This document shows, piece after piece, positions 1-7,081 of a stretch of 19,465 nucleotides of DNA. Positions within the stretch are counted from its first letter, which is position 1; each line of letters opens with the position of its first letter. This DNA is from an uncultured Brachyspira sp. (GTDB lineage Bacteria > Spirochaetota > Brachyspiria > Brachyspirales > Brachyspiraceae), in assembly GCA_934725525.1 (NCBI GenBank), contig CAKVCG010000014.1, positions 1-19,465 of the forward strand, in the 5' to 3' direction. The notes under the pieces were generated by a model. The model ran no database searches and was not told where the DNA came from. It was given only the letters and a program-made list of their open reading frames with translations. A program made the position numbers and the translations under genes.

Positions 1-60
1 GCAGTAATTTTATTTTGGGGCATAGTAAATTTTTGGCAGATTCAACGCCGTCAACGATAA
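1..60 (+). CDS. C-terminal end of an unknown membrane protein (partial)
   Basis: The first frame is open from base 1 and stops at TAA 58-60. It encodes about 19 residues: a hydrophobic, Trp-containing stretch (AVILFWGIVNFW) followed by a basic tail (QIQRRQR). This looks like the last membrane helix and cytoplasmic tail of a small membrane protein. A phage holin would fit the accessory context, but 60 bases are too few to identify a family. An open frame this short could also occur by chance. Confidence 0.35.
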   Translation, partial: AVILFWGIVNFWQIQRRQR

Positions 61-98
61 CAGATAGAAAATAATTATAATTAAAGAGAGAGTAAAAA

Positions 99-446
99 AT
101 GAAAATTATAAACATATTAGATAAAAGAAAATATAAATTATTATGTAGTGATATGTATGATAGCGATATTTTCAAAATGATACCTTTCAATTCTATAGAA
201 TTAGAATTATTAAAAAGATATTGTTATAATCAATATATATCTACTATTCAATATGCAAATAGACAAAATATAAATAGAATATACAATCGAGCGAACATAT
301 ATCAAGATGTATTATCAAGGATTAAACAGTCAAAAGCATATTTGAGAATAAAAAAATTTGGAATATTCTTTAATTTTGAACCGAATTTATTTCAAATTTT
401 TCAAGCGATTATATTAAAATGTTATTTATTTTTAATCGAGGAGTGA
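99..446 (+). CDS. hypothetical protein, 115 aa
   Basis: I do not recognise this protein. The ATG at 99 follows an AGAGAG purine run about 7 nt upstream, and the leader AGAGAGTAAAAAATG recurs exactly at the gene starting at 646. The product is Lys/Ile/Asn/Tyr-rich. It has a basic middle (residues about 45-85, with SRIKQSKAYLRIKKF) and a hydrophobic C-terminus (FQAIILKCYLFLIEE) that could sit on a membrane. It has no catalytic motif I can see. It is followed after 11 nt by another small gene, so the two are probably co-transcribed. Very low GC and lack of recognisable homology suggest accessory DNA. Confidence 0.6.
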   Translation: MKIINILDKRKYKLLCSDMYDSDIFKMIPFNSIELELLKRYCYNQYISTIQYANRQNINRIYNRANIYQDVLSRIKQSKAYLRIKKFGIFFNFEPNLFQIFQAIILKCYLFLIEE

Positions 447-457
447 GAGCTTAAAAA

Positions 458-652
458 ATGTTAGTTTGGTTTGTATTTTCTTTTTTTATGGCGGTTGGTT
501 TTATAACTATATGTTTAATAGACGAAAATTACGATGCTATTTATGATTATTGTAAAAAACGAGAGGAAAAAAGATTTCGTAAAGATATAGATAAACAAAT
601 TAAAGAACTAAATAAAAAACTAAAAAAACAACTAGAGAGTAAAAAATGTTAG
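458..652 (+). CDS. small single-pass membrane protein with charged helix, 64 aa
   Basis: Residues 1-22 form one hydrophobic membrane segment (MLVWFVFSFFMAVGFITICL). The rest is a strongly charged, Lys/Glu-rich helix (residues about 34-62) with coiled-coil character. One membrane anchor followed by a coiled coil is the plan of small phage lysis or spanin-like proteins, but it is also common in unrelated small proteins, so no function is assigned. The stop overlaps the start of the next gene by 7 nt, which indicates translational coupling. The nearest SD-like run, GAGGAG at 438-443, is rather distant from the ATG; GAGAG at 445-449 is an alternative. Confidence 0.6.
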   Translation: MLVWFVFSFFMAVGFITICLIDENYDAIYDYCKKREEKRFRKDIDKQIKELNKKLKKQLESKKC

Positions 653-921
653 AATTTGTAAAAAAAGATAAACTTGAAATGGTAATAGATAAGATTAAAA
701 ATATCTATGTTAAAAGAGTAAAAGACAAGGGCGAAGGTTTTATTAATTATTTTATAGATAAATACAAAGACCATCCCGCCGTTTATAACAACGACTTTTA
801 TAAAGATAATTTGGAGCTAATGAAAATAGACGCAATGTTTTTTTATCTATCAAGGCAAGATATAATATGTTCGATAACAAGCGATAACGATTTAGAAATT
901 ATAGATATAAAAGTTCGATAA
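646..921 (+). CDS. hypothetical protein, 91 aa, C-terminus altered by tandem duplication
   Basis: I do not recognise this protein. The start is supported by AGAGAGTAAAAAATG (634-648), the same 15-mer as at the gene starting at 99, and the ATG overlaps the upstream stop by 7 nt. The product is charged and probably soluble. The 3' end lies in a perfect 44-bp tandem duplication (869-956). Because 44 is not a multiple of 3, the reading frame leaves the first copy as ...IDIKVR-stop. Removing one copy gives ...IDIKELAF-stop, with TAA at 969-971. The ancestral protein was therefore probably 93 residues, ending ELAF. Confidence 0.6.
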   Translation: MLEFVKKDKLEMVIDKIKNIYVKRVKDKGEGFINYFIDKYKDHPAVYNNDFYKDNLELMKIDAMFFYLSRQDIICSITSDNDLEIIDIKVR

Positions 922-956
922 CAAGCGATAACGATTTAGAAATTATAGATATAAAA
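869..956 (+). repeat. perfect 44-bp tandem duplication
   Basis: Copy 1 is 869-912 and copy 2 is 913-956; they are identical and both begin GTTCGATAACAAGCGATAAC. Each is followed by G. The second copy carries the original continuation (GAATTGGCATTTTAA) of the upstream gene, so the duplication replaced that gene's last four codons. Identity of the two copies suggests a recent slippage or unequal-exchange event, or an assembly artefact. Confidence 0.95.
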
Positions 957-990
957 GAATTGGCATTTTAAAAAGAGAAAATAAAAGTTT

Positions 991-1455
991 ATGCGCGATA
1001 TATTCACAACGACCAGACAGATATTAAAAGATATATTTGAGAACGAGCTTAATGTAGATAAACCGAACCTCTCCGCAACGGCTATCGACTTTATCCTTCG
1101 GCATTATAAACAAGCCGTCCGCGACTATTTGGAAAAGGATTTTTTCGCGCAAGAAAAATTGATTAAACAACGGTTAAAGAAGAGCTATAACTTATTCATT
1201 AAAAACGGCAGCGATAATATGGAGATAGATATATTAAAGTATAGCTTAAAAGATTTGAAGCCTGCATTTCGTAAAGAGCTCGAAAAATCTATTAAGAACT
1301 GTTTAAATCTATGTAAGACGCACGATATAAACTTTTTGAATCAAGTGGGCGACAGCCTTTTAAACTATTGTAGTAATACTAAATTGGTTCGGACGCAGAG
1401 TTCTTTTTTGGAAGATGTATTGCCGAAGAAGTATCATAATTTAAAAATTTTATAA
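991..1455 (+). CDS. hypothetical helical protein, 154 aa
   Basis: I do not recognise this protein. It is predominantly helical and charged, with no membrane segment or signal peptide, so it is probably cytoplasmic. It contains a Lys/Arg-rich helix around residues 50-65 (KLIKQRLKKSYNLF) and a second around 85-110 (LKDLKPAFRKELEKSIKNCLNLC). The purine run AAAAGAGAAAATAAAA before the ATG is a weak ribosome site. Its first half uses visibly more GC codons (CGC, CCG, GCC, GAC) than the three small genes upstream, which suggests a different origin. It ends the group of small genes and is followed by 150 bp with a strong promoter for the next gene. Confidence 0.6.
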   Translation: MRDIFTTTRQILKDIFENELNVDKPNLSATAIDFILRHYKQAVRDYLEKDFFAQEKLIKQRLKKSYNLFIKNGSDNMEIDILKYSLKDLKPAFRKELEKSIKNCLNLCKTHDINFLNQVGDSLLNYCSNTKLVRTQSSFLEDVLPKKYHNLKIL

Positions 1456-1513
1456 TAAATCAAAAAATACATGGTATAGCTTTAAATTTTTAGTAAAAAT
1501 TATTTACTAACAC

Positions 1514-1542
1514 TTGACATTTTATTTACGATATTGTATAAT
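1514..1542 (+). promoter_or_regulatory. sigma70 promoter for the beta-barrel protein gene
   Basis: TTGACA at 1514-1519, a 17-bp spacer and TATAAT at 1537-1542 match the consensus exactly. A transcript starting near 1549 would have a 60-nt leader with AAGGAG at 1595-1600, 9 nt before the ATG at 1610. Confidence 0.85.
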
Positions 1543-1609
1543 ATAAACATAAAATATTAAATATTTTAGCATTATATTAAACTTTAATTAATTTAAGGAG
1601 AATTTTAAA

Positions 1610-2344
1610 ATGAAAAAAATATTAATCGTATCTTTTTTAATTTCGGCGGTCGTTTCTTTAAACGGTTTGTCAAATTTATTTGCGGCGGACTTCGAGCCTG
1701 GAATAGGTTTAGTCGTGCCTTTAGGAGCTTCGATTTCCCAAAAAAGTCAAACTCATAACGCCGATGCGGACAAAAATGACGGAACATTGTCGGGCAAATC
1801 GGCTTTTGAATTCGGAGTGGGAATACTCCCGGGTTTTTATATGGGATTTGACGATTATATGGGATTTTCGATAGCTTTGGATTTGGGCTATAAACGAGAG
1901 GTTTTCTCCTATAACGAAAATAAACTCGGAGGCGGACAATACGAAAAAATCGGAACAAGTTATTATTTCGACACGATAAATATAGGCTTGCTTCCAAAAT
2001 TCAATATCGCCCGCTTCTACATTGGAATAGGCGGAGGAATAAAATTAATCGTATCTGGAAACGAAAAAACTAAAAATTATAACGAAAATAAAAGTCAGTT
2101 TGTCGATTCCGAAACAAAATATAATTTCAATTCCGTAAAAAATAAATTCAAAAATCCTTATATTCCTTATATTAAAGCGACTTTCGATTATTTATTTTTC
2201 TTTGACGATGAAATCGCTTTTGGAATAGGATTATACGCGGGATACGATTTTGGTCCGCAAATCAAAGACGACAGATTTAGCAAAAATAATTTGGGAGCTT
2301 TCGATATTGGAGGACAAATTAGTTTTTATTTTGTAAACGATTAA
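1610..2344 (+). CDS. outer-membrane beta-barrel protein with signal peptide, 244 aa
   Basis: The N-terminus is a classic type I signal peptide: MKK, a hydrophobic core, then NLFAAD, with likely cleavage after residue 25 or 26. There is no lipobox Cys. The mature part alternates Gly and aromatic residues in strand-like repeats (FGVGILPGFYMGF, FYIGIGGGIKLIV, IAFGIGLYAGYDFG) and ends in a final strand with aromatic residues (IGGQISFYFVND). This is the pattern of a small 8-10-strand outer-membrane barrel. Function and ligand cannot be read from the sequence; a porin-like or adhesin role is possible. A consensus promoter (1514-1542) and AAGGAG ribosome site indicate high expression, and a hairpin terminator follows, so it is probably monocistronic. 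Confidence 0.8.
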   Translation: MKKILIVSFLISAVVSLNGLSNLFAADFEPGIGLVVPLGASISQKSQTHNADADKNDGTLSGKSAFEFGVGILPGFYMGFDDYMGFSIALDLGYKREVFSYNENKLGGGQYEKIGTSYYFDTINIGLLPKFNIARFYIGIGGGIKLIVSGNEKTKNYNENKSQFVDSETKYNFNSVKNKFKNPYIPYIKATFDYLFFFDDEIAFGIGLYAGYDFGPQIKDDRFSKNNLGAFDIGGQISFYFVND

Positions 2345-2380
2345 ATCTAAATTAAGTTTTTATTTACGACAAATAATTAA

Positions 2381-2413
2381 ATGCGGTAGCTATTTTTAGT
2401 TATCGCATTTTTT
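2381..2413 (+). terminator. rho-independent terminator
   Basis: ATGCGGTAG (2381-2389) pairs with TTATCGCAT (2400-2408), giving a 9-bp stem with two G-U pairs and a 10-nt loop, followed by a T run (2408-2413). It lies 37 nt past the stop of the beta-barrel gene. Confidence 0.75.
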
Positions 2414-2494
2414 ATTTATAATTATTATAATAAATATTAGTTTACATAATTTTTTACTATTGTTTTTTTATTATAATCCGAAAAAATAATAAAT

Positions 2495-3334
2495 ATGGGT
2501 AGTTTTATGATAGAACCTATAAAACCTATAATTTTAGGATTTATTCAGGCAATAACAGAATTTTTGCCCGTTTCAAGTTCGGGGCATTTGAGAATAGCGG
2601 AATATTTTCTTGGATTTAAAACGGAAAATATACTTTTGTTTGAAATAGCTCTTCATTTTGGAACTTTTTTAGCGACAATTATAATTTTTAGAGAAGATAT
2701 TTTAATTGCGATTAAAGGATTTTTTTTAGGATTAAAAGATTTCAAAAACGCAAACGAAAATGACGAAGGATTTAGAATCGCTTTTATGGTAATAATAGCT
2801 TCAATACCTGTGGCAATAGTCGGATTTTTTTTGGAAAAATATTTAAGCGATTTGCCTCTGCATAGAATCGGATTAAATCTTATAATAACGGGCTCTATTC
2901 TTCTGCTCACTAAAAATACGGATAAAATTCCAATAAAGAAAGATGTTTTTTCTACCACTTATTATAATGTTTTAATGATAGGAATCGCTCAGGCTTTAGC
3001 GGTTTTTCCCGGAATATCTCGGTCGGGCATGACTATCAGCGTGGCTTTATTTTTGGGGTTAAATAGGGATTTTGCGGGAAGGTTTTCGTTTTTAATTTCT
3101 TTACCCGCGATTTTCGGAGCTTTGATTTTGTCTTTAAAAAATTTGAAAGATTTAAAAAGTTTCGATATTTCCTACGCCGTTATCGGACTTATTACTTCTT
3201 TCATATTTGGAATAATAGCTTTAAAATTTTTAATGTCGTTTTTAAGAAAAGGAAAATTTTTTCATTTCGGGTTTTACTGCATGATAGTGGGAATCGCCGT
3301 ATATTTATATTTTATAACGGTTGCGGTTAATTGA
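2495..3334 (+). CDS. uppP: undecaprenyl-diphosphate phosphatase (UppP/BacA family)
   Basis: This is a membrane enzyme that dephosphorylates undecaprenyl pyrophosphate to regenerate the lipid carrier for peptidoglycan and surface-glycan synthesis; the family confers bacitracin resistance. Both signature motifs are intact: E22-F-L-P-V-S-S-S-G-H31, and the second-motif loop P172-G-I-S-R-S-G-M-T180 with catalytic Arg176. The length of 279 residues and multiple membrane helices fit the family. ATG 2507 (Met5) is an alternative start that would match the family's usual N-terminal length equally well; neither ATG has a clear SD. A TATAAT at 2472-2477 is a possible -10 box but lacks a good -35. The stop lies just before the ribosome site of ftsK, so the two genes are probably one operon. 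Confidence 0.93.
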   Translation: MGSFMIEPIKPIILGFIQAITEFLPVSSSGHLRIAEYFLGFKTENILLFEIALHFGTFLATIIIFREDILIAIKGFFLGLKDFKNANENDEGFRIAFMVIIASIPVAIVGFFLEKYLSDLPLHRIGLNLIITGSILLLTKNTDKIPIKKDVFSTTYYNVLMIGIAQALAVFPGISRSGMTISVALFLGLNRDFAGRFSFLISLPAIFGALILSLKNLKDLKSFDISYAVIGLITSFIFGIIALKFLMSFLRKGKFFHFGFYCMIVGIAVYLYFITVAVN

Positions 3335-3347
3335 CGGAGTTTTATTT

Positions 3348-6300
3348 ATGAGCAAATTTAATGATAAAAATAGAAATCCGATTTTCGATATAACTGGATT
3401 TTTATGTCTGCTTTTTGCAGGAATATTATTGCTTTCGTATTTCAGCTTAAATACGAAAAATATAGATTTAAATGAAAATATATATCAAAATTTTCTCGGA
3501 GTATTTGGCGCTTATATATCGGTTAATTCTTTTCTTTCTTTCGGTTATTCTTCTTTTATTTTTCCTATATTTTTTATATATGCGGGAATCAATATTATAC
3601 TTAAAAATTCTGCAAGCAAAATTCCATTATACTCTTTGGCTTCTTCTATTTTGATGATATTATTGAGCGTCCTATTCGACATATCTTTTGGAGATACCGT
3701 TTCCTATAAAAAAGGAGGAATTATGGGCGCGGTTATTGGAGAGAGTTTAATTTCTTTATTCGGTAAAACGGGCGCTTTTATAATGACAATTTCGGGGCTA
3801 ATTATTTTAACTATTATATTCGCTAAAGTTTCAATATTGGATTTTGTTAATTATTTAAAAAATACCTTGAGTAAAATCGATTTGAAAAAAATAAAAGATT
3901 TTGAAAATAAAATAATAAACGATTCTAAAAATTCGGATGATATAAATAAAACTAATAAAACGAATTCGGATAATAATAAGGAGAAGCTTCAAACCAAAGA
4001 TTATCTGCCAATTTTTTATAAAAAAGAAATCTCCGAAATGAATTTTGGAACATTGCCTTTTATAGAAAAAATTAAAGAATCGAATAATCGTTTTTCAAAT
4101 TCTTTTTCTTTTAATGAAGACGATTTTAGAGAAAAATTGAGAAGAAAGAATGCGACTAATAATTTTAACGAAAACTTTTTTAACAATGCAAATAACTATT
4201 CTGATAAGGAAAATAAAATAGACGATATTGTAAACGGCTTGAAGAATAATAATTTCAATGTAAATACTTTAGAAACCGAAGAGGAAGATTTGGGAAGTTC
4301 TTTGGCAAAAGCGGTATTTGGAAACGATTATAAAAAAAATTATAATAACAATAATCAAAATAACGATTTTTTAGTGGAATATTCTTTAAATAAAAATAAT
4401 AATTCAAATAATTTAAATAATACTAACGGCGAAGAATTGGAATTGGATTTTAATATTAACAGAGCGAGAGTGTCCGATTTCAAAAGAGCGATTTATGAAG
4501 ATTCGATTCATTCAAAGTCGAGATTCGATAAAACCGACAATTTTATTAAAGCGAATAACAATACTTATGACGATTATAGCGAATATTTACGCAAAAGTAA
4601 AAAGGAAAATTTTCATTCCAATAATTTAAATAATTCTTTCGATTCATTAAATTCAAATTATTTAAATGAAATTAATAAAAGCGAAAATAATAATTTGGAA
4701 AATAAAAATATAGGGAACGATTATTATACAAATGATATAAATAATAAACCTGACATCAAAGAAGATTTTAATCGTAAAAAAGAAGATATTCTTTCAAAAA
4801 TAAGAAATATGGTTAATAAAAATAAAGAGCCTAATAATGAAGAATATATTTCGACTTCAAATAATTTTAATAATATAAATGATAATAAGCCTTTTGAATT
4901 TAATATGGGATACGCTTCAAAAAGAGAATATAACAGAGCCGACCATATTCCCGAAAGTTCTAATAATTTTAATTATAATTTGGAAGAGTTCGATTTGGAT
5001 GAAGAAGAATTATATAAAACTGAAGATAATCCCAATTATATAGAAGATATTCAAATAAAAGAAATAAATGAAAATAATAACGATTTTAATTTTGAAGAAA
5101 ATAAAAATTTAAATAATATAAATTTTCAAGAGATAAAAGAAAATAATACAGAATCTCCGTCTTTTATAAATATCGAATCCGATAAAAAAATCAATATTAT
5201 AAACGACAATAATAAAGCGATAATCAGAAGAACAAAAAGCGATTTGGATTTGATACAATCCAATTTTGACGCTAAATATGTCGATAAACATTATAAAAAT
5301 CCTCCTTTCGATTTATTAAATAGAGCGATTCCTATTAACGATAATGTTGTGCTCGAATCGATAAAACAGACGGCAATTCAGCTTGAAAACACTTTGCTTG
5401 ATTTTAATATCGAGGCTAAAGTTACGGGAGTTTCAAGAGGTCCCGTTATTACAAGATACGAACTTGAACTTGCAGCTGGAACGAGAGTTTCAAAAATATC
5501 AAATCTTACGGACAATATAGCTTTGGCTTTGGCTTCAGAGAGCGTTAGAATAATAGCGCCAATTCCTGGTCGTTCGGTTATTGGAATTGAAATACCTAAT
5601 AAAGTGAGAAATGCCGTTTATTTGAGAGAAGTTTTGGAAAGCGTAGATTTTAGAAATTCTAAATTAGATATTCCATTTGTTTTGGGAAAAGGAATTTACG
5701 GAAATAATGTCGTTTCGGATATGTCGGAAGCGCCCCATCTTTTGGTCGCGGGAACTACGGGAAGCGGAAAGAGCGTTTGTTTGTCTACAATAATTCTTTC
5801 GCTTTTATATAAATTCCGTCCCGATGAACTTAAATTTATATTTGTAGATAAAAAGAGAGTAGAACTTTCAATTTATAACGGAATTCCGCATTTAATGTCG
5901 CCTGTAGTTTCTGACGAAAAAAAGGCTACAATCGTTTTGAGATATATTGTCGATATAATGGAAAAACGATACGAAAGAATGGAGAGATTTTTTGTCCGCA
6001 ATGTAAAAACTTATAACGAAAAAGTAAAACAACTTATAAAAGAAGGCGAAACGGAATTCAACGGAGAGCCTCTGGAATTATTTCCTTATATAGTTTTAGT
6101 TATAGACGAACTTCACAATTTGATGGTTGTCGCTTCAAAAGAAGTGGAAGATTTAATTTCGCGTTTGGCGGGAATGAGTAGAGCGGTTGGAATTCATTTG
6201 ATAATAGCCACTCAAAGACCTTCGGCAGATGTCGTGACGGGAGTTATCAAGGCTAATTTGCCTACGAGAGTCGCTTTTCAAGTGCCGAATAAAACTAATT

Positions 6301-6737
6301 CAAGAATCATAATAGATATGTCTGGAGCGGAACAACTTTTAGGAAAAGGAGACGCTTTATTTTGCGCATCGGGAAGCCAAATGCCCGAGAGAATTCAAGG
6401 CGCTTTTGTTTCCGATAACGAAGTAAAAAAAGTTGTCGATTATTTATCGGACGAAATGTCTCCGATGTTTGACGAAAGTTTGATAGCCGCTTTGGAAGGA
6501 AGCGACGGAGACGATAGAAACTCCGATGAAGAAGATATACTTGACGAAGAGCTATGGGAAGACGCGGTTAAACTTGTGGCAAGAACTGGAAAAGCGAGCG
6601 CGTCGTTTTTACAGCGAAGATTAAAAATTGGATATAACCGAGCTGCAAGAATAGTGGAGATAATGGAGCGTCAGGGAATAGTGGGACCAGAAAACGGAAG
6701 CAAACCGAGAGAAGTCTTGATTTCGTTGGAAGAATAA
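3348..6737 (+). CDS. ftsK: FtsK/SpoIIIE-type DNA translocase
   Basis: This protein is a septum-located ATPase that pumps chromosome ends into the daughter cells and supports terminus resolution. I chose ATG 3348 because GGAG at 3336-3339 lies 8 nt upstream; a TTG start at 3321 would overlap uppP and has no SD. The protein is 1129 aa. Residues about 15-165 contain four to five membrane helices. Residues about 185-625 are an extremely Asn-rich, low-complexity linker (runs such as NNNNQNN). The alpha domain spans about 645-750. The RecA-like motor has Walker A GTTGSGKS at 802-809 and Walker B ending D920-E921. A winged-helix gamma domain that reads KOPS-like DNA closes the protein (about 1065-1125, with ASFLQRRLKIGYNRAARIV). 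All catalytic motifs are intact. Confidence 0.95.
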   Translation: MSKFNDKNRNPIFDITGFLCLLFAGILLLSYFSLNTKNIDLNENIYQNFLGVFGAYISVNSFLSFGYSSFIFPIFFIYAGINIILKNSASKIPLYSLASSILMILLSVLFDISFGDTVSYKKGGIMGAVIGESLISLFGKTGAFIMTISGLIILTIIFAKVSILDFVNYLKNTLSKIDLKKIKDFENKIINDSKNSDDINKTNKTNSDNNKEKLQTKDYLPIFYKKEISEMNFGTLPFIEKIKESNNRFSNSFSFNEDDFREKLRRKNATNNFNENFFNNANNYSDKENKIDDIVNGLKNNNFNVNTLETEEEDLGSSLAKAVFGNDYKKNYNNNNQNNDFLVEYSLNKNNNSNNLNNTNGEELELDFNINRARVSDFKRAIYEDSIHSKSRFDKTDNFIKANNNTYDDYSEYLRKSKKENFHSNNLNNSFDSLNSNYLNEINKSENNNLENKNIGNDYYTNDINNKPDIKEDFNRKKEDILSKIRNMVNKNKEPNNEEYISTSNNFNNINDNKPFEFNMGYASKREYNRADHIPESSNNFNYNLEEFDLDEEELYKTEDNPNYIEDIQIKEINENNNDFNFEENKNLNNINFQEIKENNTESPSFINIESDKKINIINDNNKAIIRRTKSDLDLIQSNFDAKYVDKHYKNPPFDLLNRAIPINDNVVLESIKQTAIQLENTLLDFNIEAKVTGVSRGPVITRYELELAAGTRVSKISNLTDNIALALASESVRIIAPIPGRSVIGIEIPNKVRNAVYLREVLESVDFRNSKLDIPFVLGKGIYGNNVVSDMSEAPHLLVAGTTGSGKSVCLSTIILSLLYKFRPDELKFIFVDKKRVELSIYNGIPHLMSPVVSDEKKATIVLRYIVDIMEKRYERMERFFVRNVKTYNEKVKQLIKEGETEFNGEPLELFPYIVLVIDELHNLMVVASKEVEDLISRLAGMSRAVGIHLIIATQRPSADVVTGVIKANLPTRVAFQVPNKTNSRIIIDMSGAEQLLGKGDALFCASGSQMPERIQGAFVSDNEVKKVVDYLSDEMSPMFDESLIAALEGSDGDDRNSDEEDILDEELWEDAVKLVARTGKASASFLQRRLKIGYNRAARIVEIMERQGIVGPENGSKPREVLISLEE

Positions 6738-6740
6738 ATT

Positions 6741-6782
6741 TGTCATTCGCCAGAGGCGTCCATGCGAAAACGAGGCGATGAC
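6741..6782. repeat. inverted-repeat element, TGTCAT...ATGACA
   Basis: This 42-bp element starts TGTCATTCGCC and ends GGCGATGACA, so its ends are inverted copies with a one-base bulge. It begins 4 nt after the ftsK stop and is far more GC-rich than its surroundings. It is the first of five hairpin elements filling the 344-bp gap between ftsK and the lipoprotein gene; no gene is visible in that gap. Confidence 0.65.
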
Positions 6783-6793
6783 AGAAATGCATT

Positions 6794-6847
6794 GTCATTA
6801 CGAGGCTATTTCTCCGAAGGAGTGCCTTTGGCATAGCCGAAGTAATC
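6794..6847. repeat. palindromic element with two inner hairpins
   Basis: Outer arms are ATTACGAGGCTA and TAGCCGAAGTAAT, inverted copies with a small internal mismatch. Between them lie two compact hairpins, CTCCGAAGGAG (6812-6822) and TGCCTTTGGCA (6823-6833). The unit could fold as a three-way junction in DNA or RNA. The GTCATT...GAGGCT / AGCCGAAG..AATC layout resembles REP-like interspersed palindromes seen in many bacterial genomes. Confidence 0.7.
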
Positions 6848-6877
6848 CAAAATTAAAATCGTTAACTTTCTTAATAA

Positions 6878-6897
6878 CAAGGGGTTTCAACCCCTTG
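6878..6897. repeat. perfect palindrome CAAGGGGTT/AACCCCTTG
   Basis: CAAGGGGTTTCAACCCCTTG forms a perfect 9-bp stem with a two-base centre. The arms are G/C-rich in an otherwise A/T-rich spacer. The next element (6918-6938) begins with the same CAAGGGG, so the two look like related modules. Confidence 0.8.
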
Positions 6898-6917
6898 CAT
6901 CTCTTTACAATTGCATA

Positions 6918-6938
6918 CAAGGGGCTAAAGCCACCTTG
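6918..6938. repeat. hairpin CAAGGGGC...GCCACCTTG
   Basis: CAAGG pairs with CCTTG and GGC with GCC around a TAAA loop, with one bulged A. The GGCTAAAGCC core also forms the centre of the element at 19011-19040, which links the two repeat sites. Confidence 0.7.
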
Positions 6939-6950
6939 TTATCTGTATAG

Positions 6951-6984
6951 ATTGCTTCGTTTCACTCGCAATGACGCTTTTTTT
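6951..6984 (+). repeat. ATTGC...GCAAT hairpin with T tract (possible terminator)
   Basis: ATTGC (6951-6955) pairs with GCAAT (6968-6972) around TTCG-containing sequence, followed by GACG and seven T (6978-6984). The same arms and flank (GATTGCTTCG...CGCAATGACG) recur at 19011-19040. The T tract means this copy could also terminate ftsK transcripts; no other terminator lies behind ftsK. Confidence 0.6.
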
Positions 6985-7019
6985 ATTTTTTAATGACGAA
7001 TTTTTTTTTAATTAAACTA

Positions 7020-7047
7020 TTTACAAAAAATTAAAACATGCTATTAT
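7020..7047 (+). promoter_or_regulatory. probable promoter of the repeat-controlled lipoprotein gene
   Basis: TTTACA at 7020-7025, a 16-bp spacer and TATTAT at 7042-7047 resemble a sigma70 promoter. GAGG at 7071-7074 then sits 7 nt before the ATG at 7082. The -35 is not perfect and the region is AT-rich, so the match is moderate. Confidence 0.5.
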
Positions 7048-7081
7048 TATTAAAAATAATTAATAAAAAAGAGGTAAAAAT

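Noticed and set aside
1605..1997. Minus-strand frame opposite the beta-barrel gene
   Set aside because: The plus strand has a consensus promoter, SD and signal peptide; the antisense frame has none.
6568..6834. Minus-strand open frame over the ftsK 3' end and repeats
   Set aside because: It is antisense to the conserved FtsK gamma domain and has no start signals.
6778..6993. Open frame of 71 codons in the ftsK downstream gap
   Set aside because: It spans the palindromic repeats, has no ribosome site, and its composition follows the repeats, so it is not a gene.
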